From positions 558,001-622,000 of the forward strand of contig MOWL01000048.1 in NCBI GenBank assembly GCA_002110485.1: 64,000 nt of DNA, written 5' to 3'. The notes below the pieces were generated by a model. It had not been told where the DNA came from, ran no database searches, and worked only from the letters and a program-made list of their open reading frames with translations. This document shows, one piece after another, positions 56,886-64,000 of the stretch. A program made the translations under genes and the position numbers. Each line of letters opens with the position of its first letter. Position 1 is the first letter of the stretch. The stretch comes from Emergomyces orientalis. Taxonomy: Eukaryota > Ascomycota > Eurotiomycetes > Onygenales > Ajellomycetaceae.

Positions 56886-59120
56886 ATGAAGAAGTAAGTG
56901 TATATCCTCCAGTGCATATATATATTTGAAGTCAAGTGCATTAATACCACGTATCTCGTCTTCGAGCACCAATTCTTGAATTCATATAACTTAACTAAGT
57001 TGTGCAAAGTTTACTAATATAATTTCTCATTACTAGACACTTCGACAGTTAGTTTGGCATATTAGGGATGATTCCATTTGCCATTAATCACTAACTTTAA
57101 ACTTGTTTAGGATTGAGAAGGAGTTGGACACTAAGATCTACCCTGGCACCGAGATTATGACCGATGTTGGCTCTCACCACTTTGTCAAGTCATCCAAGCG
57201 CTCAGATCGTGTCTTGGTCCCACAGCCTTCAAAGGATCCCAATGATCCCTTGGTGAGCAAACCCCCCTAAACATATATTGGCTGTCATGTTCTCTCTCAC
57301 CCCACAGGAGCGTAGAATAATGGTTCGTTATTGACAAAAATAGAATTGGAGCCCCTTCTGGAAAGCGACCGCTATGTTTCTTTCAACTGCGGTGACCTTT
57401 ACGCAAGCATTCGGCCCACTGGCTTTAGGACCCATGTTCCCTCAGTTAATCCAAGATTTTGACACCGACCTAGCTGGGGCTGTTAAATTTACTGGAGTTT
57501 GTATCCTTGTTCTTGGATTTAGCAATTTTTTCTGGTGAGTTCAGAAATTGATAGAAACCAATCTTATTGTTATTTTACGTTAGCCGTCTTATTGATGGGG
57601 TACTATATGTAGGGTCCCTCTCCAAACATGCTTTGGAAGAAGGCCAGTACTGATTTTTTCAACCTTGGTGTGTTTGGTCGCCTCAATTTGGAGAGGTCTT
57701 GCGACATCCTACGGGAGCTTTATGGGAGCGTCCATTTTGAATGGTTTTGGGGCTGGCCCAGCAGAGGTGAGAATCTGTGGTGTGCATATGGCAAAATTAT
57801 CTTATCTGACGTACTATAGACGGCACAACCACAAATAATCGCGGATATTATGTTCCTCCACGAGCGGGGCGCGTACAATACGCTCTATTTCACCTTTTAT
57901 TTCGGGGCGTTGGTGGTATGTTTCCTTTCAACCTCTGGTAGCCCGGTCGATATTAAATATTGCTAGGTGTCACCCGTCATTTCTGGATCCATGGCGTACA
58001 ATCTGCACTGGCGCCATTTCTGGTGGCTCAATGTTGGCCTTCTAGGCTTTGTTTTGGTATTATTGGTATTTCTGTTCCCGGAAACGAGATGGCATCGAAA
58101 TCGCCCCAAGGATCTGGCTGCAGGAAGCAAAGCTACTGAGAAGGAGACTACCGCCGTGAAGGCCGACTCAACTGATACCGCATCGGCAAAACCATCTACA
58201 GAACCTGAGGTTGACAATGAGCATACCGACAGGGACCCGTACCTTCGCAAGGGGAAGCCTTCTTTACGACAGTTTAGGCTTTTCTGGATGGTTGAACATC
58301 CTGTTAAAAGCCTGCTACTTGACTTTTGGATCCCATGGAAGCTTCACCTTTTCCCCATCGTCCACTTAGCGGCTTTCATTGTGTCCTGGTCGGCCAGTGT
58401 CTTTCTTGTGGTTAATGTAACCCAGAGCCAGCTTTTCGCAGCACCTCCATATAATTTCAACAGTCAGACAGTTGGCTTTTTTAACTTTGCCGTTATAGTT
58501 GGCACCGGCATTGGCCTGGCTACAAACGGGTATCTTTCTGATTGGATTTCTATGCGTGCCACGAGGAAGAACAGGGGTATTCGAGAGCCCGAAATGCGAC
58601 TTCCAGCAATGATACCCTATGTTATTATCATGATTATTGGGAACTTTGTCGTGGCATTTGGTTACGAACAAAAATGGGATTGGAAGGTATGATTGACGCC
58701 CTCCCCTTTCCGACCTACCCTCTGAGCGGCCCAAGCGTGATATATTACCTCGCTATTTTCCTGATTTTCACAGTTTATTAATCCGGTGAAACCCAATATT
58801 TCCAGGTAATCGTGATAATCGGCTATACTGCTATCGGAATCCAGGTAGCTGCTCTTCCAGCCATTGCCAGCACGTACGCCGTCGACAGTTACAAGCCCAT
58901 TGCTGGCAGCATTTTCGTCACCATAACCGTGAACAAAAATCTATGGGGCTACGGCTTGAGCGAATTCATTACACCGTGGACTCAGCGCAACGGCTTCATT
59001 CCTGCCATCATGCTGAACATGGTTCTAACAACGTTCTTCTGCGCTTGGGGGATTGTGTTTTATTACTATGGGAAGAGACTGAGAAAGATCACGGCTAATT
59101 CGAAGGTGCATCAGATGTGA
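56886..59120 (+). CDS. MFS transporter, second of the divergent pair
   Basis: Seven exons: 56886-56893, 57111-57252, 57344-57534, 57613-57766, 57820-57915, 57967-58686 and 58806-59120 (541 aa). The first coding exon is only 8 nt (ATG AAG AA); it is the only upstream ATG that joins in frame to IEKELDTKIYPGTEIM, and the donor is GTAAGT. If it is wrong, the next ATG is at 57156-57160. A conserved lead-in (VLVPQPSKDPNDPLNWSPFW) precedes TM1. CFGRRPVLIFSTLVC is the MFS loop 2-3 motif, then GSFMGASILNGFGAGPAE, a cytosolic loop of about 90 residues rich in Ala/Thr/Glu, and WISMRATRKNRG between TM8 and TM9. The family resembles fungal DHA1 carriers near HOL1; the substrate is unknown. Confidence 0.87.
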
Positions 59121-59572
59121 TTTTGTTAGGTATTGTTTGCGTGCTGCTATTTGTTTGGATGCTTTTTTTAATGCCCTGATTTCGTTAATCCTTTTTTTTC
59201 TTTCCGTGCGGTTGGGTGCGGATTATATATATAGTATGCAGTTTTTCGATTTCCCCAGCTTCTAATAGTAATGAATATATCATGACCAGATTCATGCCTC
59301 CTGTAATAGGATGGTGCTCATGTATATGACTTTAAGCAAGAGTCGTTTTAAAGGACTGTAGGCCTCCCCATGGCACGAAGTTTAACACTTGCCAGGAGGT
59401 GGGATTTGAAGGTGTGAAGGCAGAAAAGTCGAAAACGGCGGAAGACATGATGAGCAAATGAGCTCAGATCAATTCACCAACTAGCTTGTAGCAAGATAAT
59501 ATCCATCTAAGGCCAATCAAGATCCCTGAAACGAACGCTATTTGACAAAGCTTGAGGTTAGGTGGGTTGCCC
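59121..59572. other. convergent interval between MFS and MED4
   Basis: 3' flanks of both genes; T runs near 59188-59200. No coding signal. Confidence 0.5.
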
Positions 59573-60658
59573 TCAGTCATCCTCATCAGGGTCATATAAA
59601 TCCAAATCCAATACAGCCTTTGGTTTCGCCGGGGCTTGTGGTACTCCTCCCATAGCAGTATCTGCCCGGCCAATGCCACCACCAGTACGGCCATGTCCAA
59701 AAACAGATACATGCTCCCCTTCAATTCCAACCACATCATCCACGGCTGTCGCGTGATCTCCTGATGGAACGCTATCTTTGTCACCGCTACCACCAGCGCC
59801 TTCTCCCTCTGAGACACGGATTAAGCGCTCGATTTCCTTCTTCACATCCACGCCTTCGCTCGCCTTCGTCTGTAATTGCCCCATTAGCCCCATCCGTATC
59901 CGGTCTTCGCTTGGGAATGGCATCCGTGACAAATCGCGCGACCAGTTCGCCGTTTCGTCCAGCCAGGACACCGTCTCCTGCGACAGCGCTGCAACCCCAA
60001 TACCCTTGGCCGCCTGTTGGCCGCCCGTGCCAGGTCGGCCGGCGGTTTCCCCATTCTCCTCGTCAACCCCTATTCGTTGTCGCTGACTTTCCGCGTCCCC
60101 TGTTGGTGGCGTCGCCCTCAATGGACTACCGGTGCCGGCATCTGCGGCTGCATCACTGTTATACCGACTAATCCTGCGCGCGAAATCGACGAGTAATTTG
60201 TAGTCAATCTCGTTCCTCTCCTTCCCTTTCCATTTCCCAGTTCCCTTCTGGTCAATACGAAGCTGTTCTGATATACCCCCCATATGCGTATCTAGATCTC
60301 TCCCGTCCCCTTCCGCCTCAATCTCACTATCTGAGTCACTGCTGTCGTCATCACTTACACCCGTCCCCTGCTGGCACGCGGTCGATATTTCATTGCCCAC
60401 GTTCTCGACTTCACGGACGATGTCGCGCACCCGCTCCTCTAGCGCTAGTGCTTCCGCACGCAAACGTAGGATTTTGGCAAAGTTCGACTGGTGCGTGTGT
60501 AGAGTTTCAAGGGCACTTGAGAGGGCGTCATCTGCGTCGAGAAGCGCAAGGGCAGCTGCTGGAGCTCCTGCGGCGGTTGGAGAGGAGACCATGGACATTA
60601 GAAGGTTGTTGAGCCTGGTTTCCAGGGTGGTGAGTGGGGTAAGGAGTTGAGAATCCAT
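59573..60658 (-). CDS. MED4: Mediator complex subunit 4
   Basis: Single exon of 361 aa from the ATG at 60658. MED4 belongs to the middle module of Mediator, which links activators to RNA polymerase II. The N-terminal about 105 residues form a helical, coiled-coil-prone region (LTTLETRLNNLLMSMVSSPT ... ILRLRAEALALEERVRDIVR). The family block IDYKLLVDFARRISRYNSDA follows, then RMPFPSEDRIRMGLMGQLQ, which matches the MED4 P-[WF]-PSE-[ED]-x-IR-x-G signature. The tail is Gly/Asp-rich and ends in LDLDLYDPDEDD, the usual acidic end of fungal MED4. The gene is divergent from a small hypothetical gene 0.36 kb away. Confidence 0.92.
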   Translation of the reverse strand: MDSQLLTPLTTLETRLNNLLMSMVSSPTAAGAPAAALALLDADDALSSALETLHTHQSNFAKILRLRAEALALEERVRDIVREVENVGNEISTACQQGTGVSDDDSSDSDSEIEAEGDGRDLDTHMGGISEQLRIDQKGTGKWKGKERNEIDYKLLVDFARRISRYNSDAAADAGTGSPLRATPPTGDAESQRQRIGVDEENGETAGRPGTGGQQAAKGIGVAALSQETVSWLDETANWSRDLSRMPFPSEDRIRMGLMGQLQTKASEGVDVKKEIERLIRVSEGEGAGGSGDKDSVPSGDHATAVDDVVGIEGEHVSVFGHGRTGGGIGRADTAMGGVPQAPAKPKAVLDLDLYDPDEDD

Positions 60659-60795
60659 GGCGGGCGGATAGTGGAAGTATTTCGCTGCTAATTCTAGCAA
60701 GTCGGGGAGTTGTATGGGGTAAATTGGCTATGTTGTTGTATTCAGAGACGCGGAGGTGAGGTTTTGTCTGGAAGTTGGAGCTGGAGCTATGGGGG

Positions 60796-60801
60796 CACGT
60801 G
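60796..60801 (+). promoter_or_regulatory. CACGTG E-box between MED4 and the hypothetical gene
   Basis: GCACGTGA at 60795-60802 lies 138 nt upstream of the MED4 ATG and 220 nt upstream of the hypothetical gene. CACGTG is the core of Cbf1/bHLH sites. Occurrence by chance is possible; the divergent-promoter position is the only further support. Confidence 0.35.
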
Positions 60802-61020
60802 ATTACCATATTCACTTCTGGACGCCATCATGGAGACTAGTTCCCCCAACCACCACCTGCTACACCCAAGTTTCTTCTCTCGTCCGCAGACTTGCCCGAC
60901 ACAAGCTATATGACGATGGTATCTACATCTTCCTCGTACTAGCTCCATCGTCGGATTGCCATATCACTTGGTGCCCCTGAAAATCTTGGGCGCAACAGAA
61001 ATAACCTTCCCTACCCCAAA

Positions 61021-61362
61021 ATGCATGTATTTGCCCAGAGTTTGATCGATATGCATGATGTATCGGCTCTATGTGGTCTTGTTGATGGTATGGATCTGGA
61101 TGTGCAATGGGTTAGAAACCACCCTGATCTCAGTGACGCGAATGATCTGGCGTGGGCAGAGAAGAGTAATGAATTAATTCGTGAATCGATGCCGTCTGGC
61201 GAGGTGGCTTTTCTTTATGAATTTAGGCTCGCTGCGGAGAGTCGGGCGAAGATCTGGGAGCAGGCTGTTAACGGAAAAGAAGAGAGGATGCGGGAGAAGT
61301 ATCAGACGGAGTACTGGAAAACTCGTCTTCGGCTTCAATACAAGATAAAGGATTACATTTGA
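61021..61362 (+). CDS. hypothetical protein, 113 aa
   Basis: Uninterrupted ATG frame. The amino-acid mix looks like a real soluble, mostly helical protein (MHDVSALCGLVDGMDLDVQW, then an Arg/Glu-rich end around NGKEERMREKYQTEYWKTRL), without low complexity. No membrane span, no signal peptide, no motif I know. It is divergent from MED4. A conserved fungal unknown or a chance frame are both possible; the composition and ATG start favour a gene. Confidence 0.5.
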   Translation: MHVFAQSLIDMHDVSALCGLVDGMDLDVQWVRNHPDLSDANDLAWAEKSNELIRESMPSGEVAFLYEFRLAAESRAKIWEQAVNGKEERMREKYQTEYWKTRLRLQYKIKDYI

Positions 61363-61642
61363 GTAATGCTCGCAGTTTATAATTGGTTTGGAACACAACA
61401 TATATCGTGGATTACATTGTAAGTGCGGACTCTGAGAGAAAATATTGTCGACCCCAAATTACTTCCCATGTTTTGAAATATGCACATGAATTGGAATATT
61501 TCCAAGTTGGTTTGCGCACAACGGCGGCCTCACACAACCCCAAGGATCTGCTTTAATTTGGCCACTCCCTGGCTTTGAGCCAGATTCTTTCGACGAGATT
61601 GCTCAATAAACGCGCCCTACTGCGGGTAATCAAGCTGTGCCC

Positions 61643-62384
61643 TCACTGAATAAATCTCACCCGAATACCTGATGAAGCAAACAGAATATCAAAATAGTCC
61701 CTGCCACCCTGCCCCGGCCTACTCAAAAACGCATTAAGTTTACTAACCATCTGGTTATGGATGTTGAGTACCCGAGTATTATCGAATGCCTGCAACTGTT
61801 TCAACGTTGATGTTCTTGACACTGCTGGCAATGTCGGTAGAAGCCCTGAGAGATATTTCAATTGAAGGTAGAGCCATGAGTTCTTTCTTTCTACGTCTAT
61901 GCAGACAGTTCTGGAAGGAGGGAATAACAATAAAAACAAACCATTGAATATCACATCCATCGTCACAAGATTAGGATGTTCATTGGAATAGTCATGCTCT
62001 CCCCCTGTCAATACAAACATTCTCAAGACTGAAGCTGAGAGCCCTTTCAGCAGCAAGCCTTTTTGAATATTACTCGGCCAGCATGGACACATCTATATAT
62101 ATGACCTGCCCAGCACTTTACTGGTGAAAACCCTCATTCTTACCGACTCTCCTTCAGTAAGCTTTTGCAGCATCGTGACCCTCGACCGCGATGCCAATAT
62201 CCGCCGTGCTACGTGTGCTTCCCCTTAACTTCAGTGCGTGCCCTCCCATAAGTCCATACGGAATTTGGCTCTCCCCAAATATATGAACATGTAGGTCCGC
62301 TGCGGAAATAAGATTGGCTTCTGAGAGACCTTGTGCTTCATTCATTAATTTTGGAAATTTTTCCCAGGTATATAAGGGCACCAT
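61643..62384 (-). pseudogene. degraded MNT-type nucleotidyltransferase-fold gene
   Basis: The first segment, from the ATG at 62384, reads into IPYGLMGGHALKLRGSTRST then ADIGIAV, the start of a fungal minimal-nucleotidyltransferase domain (GG-x-A ... GS-x-R-x-T-x-D-x-D). It hits an in-frame TGA at about 62156-62154. After about 60 nt the second segment (from about 62095) continues in a shifted register: SASVLRMFVLTGGEHDYSNE, then VTMDVIFNG, then VLNIHNQMVSKLNAFLSRPG, which is the family's C-terminal half, ending at 61643. The second catalytic Asp of the DxD pair is Gly, so even a spliced product should be inactive as a transferase. A GTAAGA donor follows the stop; I found no junction restoring the frame. 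Such proteins are common in fungal accessory DNA. Confidence 0.55.
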
Positions 62385-63160
62385 GCCCAGGAGACGAAGT
62401 TAACTTCCTTGTCAAGATCCTTGTGAGATGAACGCAAGGGAGTTAGTTATATCTTCTTGACCAAAACCAACTTCTCATGGACTTCACCCTTGTTCATGAC
62501 CTTGATTGCTTTCAGATGGTTTCGGGGACCACCACACACCTGGCACAGCGAAGTGATAGCAGGTTATTAGAAACAAACATCACCAACTTCATCGTTAGGA
62601 TGTTACCCTCCATACCACTATGAGAACGTTTGCTCGAGTGTTGCCAGGAAGCTTTGATGTGCAAAAGGGCTCTGGAGTAGCTAAGAATAACATCCATGTT
62701 GTGCCAGCCATTGGTCAGCCATGCACGATCTTAAAGGCGCCGCAAGGTTGGGAACACGTCAAAAACATGAAGGGCTAAATTACTCCACATTGTATTTCTA
62801 CGATTGGCATTAATCCAAACGTGATCTTCCTAAACAAAATATTCGCTAAAAGTCGGCTGCCTATGTGTGACTTCACCTTAATTTCACTGCTGCCTGATAG
62901 CCACCATTTTCCAAATGGTCATTTTGCTATGCAGCTGGCCAAGATTTCCCCCAGAATATCACACAACTGGTCAACAAGCTTGTCAGGAATATAGTTTCCG
63001 CAAGCTGATTTCTCCTCCGGGCGGAGATAATACAAGCAAGAATTTACACAGTTCACTAGTTCATATTGTTAACTAACCCCCCAACTCTCCTGCAATTAAT
63101 CTTTCGAATAGATCACTATTTGCCAAACCCTCTACATTACCAGCCTCTTACTCTTTACTC
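62385..63160. other. accessory-looking stretch with a possible orphan 3' exon
   Basis: On the minus strand a frame at 62697 onward meets a donor GTATGG at 62615, a branch-like TCCTAAC, an acceptor CCAG ending at 62540, and then a 30-codon exon (62539-62447) reading CGGPRNHLKAIKVMNKGEVH and onward to a stop. The splice signals are good but no family is recognised. Otherwise only the promoter side of the DUF2306-type gene. Confidence 0.35.
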
Positions 63161-64000
63161 ATGGTCAGCTTCTGCACGCTTGGGAAGCTATTCAACACGA
63201 TGTCACGCTGGCAACGTATATATACTTGTCTCGGTTTCACCAAATCCTACAATGCACTCTTATTCAGCCTTTTTGCGACTCCCTTCTTCCTCTTTGCGTT
63301 GTCTCAAGCCATTCAGTTCTTCGTCCTCAAAAGTATCCCCCAAACATCCCCTGGAGAACAATACTGGTTGCGATCAGGCCGCGGCCGTTTAGGCATATAC
63401 CTCCACCTCACTACAGTCCTCCCATTCTCCCTCCTCTCCATCTTCCAGCTGGTTCCCGCCATCCGGCGTAAATGGCCTGCCTTCCATCGCATCAATGGCC
63501 GTGTCTCCATGGCCCTCTTCCTCATCTCCAACATTGGCGCCATCATGATCGCAGACCATACTTTCGGTGGTGCTCTCGATATGCAGTTCATGGTCATCTG
63601 CCTTGCCACACTGCCGACCATCGGTGGCGCATTGGCATATTACAACATTTACCGTTTGCAACTCGATCAACATCGGGCATGGATGTTGCGCACCATGTTC
63701 TATGCCGGTGTCATATTAACGTCACGCCCTATCATAGCCATAGGAGCGGTAATCACATCGATACTTGGCACGTACCGGAATATATGGCCGTGTGAAATGA
63801 TCGACTTTGCCTGGAGGGAACATGGCGCCGCTGCTGGGGACTACTTAGCCTACTACCCGCAATGTGCACTTTCTTTCAACAATGCGGCAGTTCCCGCTGC
63901 CATTGTCACGGCGAATATTTTTAGTGAGCATGACGCGGCGGAGATTGGAGCCAGTTTCCAGATCACAGCATCAACGTCGTTCATGCTTTCGTTGATCCTG
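63161..64000 (+). CDS. DUF2306-type multi-pass membrane protein, 3' end outside the window
   Basis: A frame from ATG at 63161 stays open for 280 codons to the window edge. The N-terminus may be a short lead (MVSFCTLGKLFNTMSRWQRI), and an alternative ATG lies 39 nt downstream. Hydrophobic spans alternate with short loops: LLFSLFATPFFLFALSQAIQ, GIYLHLTTVLPFSLLSIFQL, then KWPAFHRINGRVSMALFLIS, MVICLATLPTIGGALAYYNI, and DQHRAWMLRTMFYAGVILTS. The pattern 'HRxxGR' between spans and 'HRxWMxR' after a later span is that of DUF2306 proteins, which resemble haem-binding four-helix membrane folds; the conserved His residues are present. Function in fungi is unknown. Position at the edge means length and C-terminus cannot be judged. 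Confidence 0.8.
   Translation, partial: MVSFCTLGKLFNTMSRWQRIYTCLGFTKSYNALLFSLFATPFFLFALSQAIQFFVLKSIPQTSPGEQYWLRSGRGRLGIYLHLTTVLPFSLLSIFQLVPAIRRKWPAFHRINGRVSMALFLISNIGAIMIADHTFGGALDMQFMVICLATLPTIGGALAYYNIYRLQLDQHRAWMLRTMFYAGVILTSRPIIAIGAVITSILGTYRNIWPCEMIDFAWREHGAAAGDYLAYYPQCALSFNNAAVPAAIVTANIFSEHDAAEIGASFQITASTSFMLSLIL

Noticed and set aside
1..64000. CRISPR arrays, phage or bacterial operon features
   Set aside because: The window is eukaryotic; the only regular array (11973-12028) is a heptamer minisatellite without spacers.

Overview
The window is nuclear DNA of a filamentous ascomycete (Pezizomycotina). Genes carry short GT-AG introns of about 48-220 nt with CTAAC/CTGAC-like branch sites, and gene spacing is loose with T-rich intergenic DNA. 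The protein families (Bqt4/Xbp1-type APSES protein, fungal arylsulfotransferase-like protein, GH92 mannosidase) point to Eurotiomycetes, probably Onygenales; that placement is from memory of the families, not from a search. I rebuilt exons by hand from splice signals, reading phase and family continuity.

Layout. 0.5-2.7 kb: glycosylated membrane protein (-). 4.5-8.8 kb: INCENP/Sli15 (-), divergent from a mitochondrial-type acyl-CoA dehydrogenase (+, 9.6-11.6 kb). 13.1-14.3 kb: reticulon (+). 16.8-18.5 kb: APSES-fold Bqt4/Xbp1-type protein (-). 22.1-27.8 kb: DNA topoisomerase II (-). 31.5-32.0 kb: a very small three-exon gene for a secreted eight-cysteine protein (+), the most novel item. 33.3-36.2 kb: Gyp5-like TBC RabGAP (+). 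37.7-40.6 kb: GH92 alpha-mannosidase (-). 43.1-45.0 kb: arylsulfotransferase-like membrane protein (-). 45.8-48.4 kb: long-chain acyl-CoA synthetase (-). 50.3-51.8 kb: F-box protein (+). 52.1-52.2 kb: intron-containing tRNA-Ser(AGA) (-). 52.7-54.8 kb (-) and 56.9-59.1 kb (+): two divergent MFS transporters. 59.6-60.7 kb: Mediator subunit 4 (-), divergent from a 113-aa hypothetical gene (+). 61.6-62.4 kb: a decayed-looking nucleotidyltransferase-fold gene (-). 63.2 kb to the end: a DUF2306-type membrane protein (+) running off the window.

The genes are mostly unrelated housekeeping and accessory genes. There is no operon, no recognisable secondary-metabolite cluster, no virus, no CRISPR array and no intact transposon. 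Themes that recur are lipid metabolism (acyl-CoA dehydrogenase and acyl-CoA synthetase), chromosome biology (INCENP, TOP2, Bqt4-like) and membrane traffic or ER shape (TBC protein, reticulon). Long gene-free stretches hold homopolymer tracts, a heptamer tandem array, possible LTR debris and a dispersed short palindrome (TGTACAGTACA-like).

The best candidates for something undescribed are the eight-cysteine secreted protein, the FAA1 5' intron whose retention would add a basic N-terminal extension while its removal creates a uORF overlapping the start, and the 48-nt phase-0 intron in INCENP.
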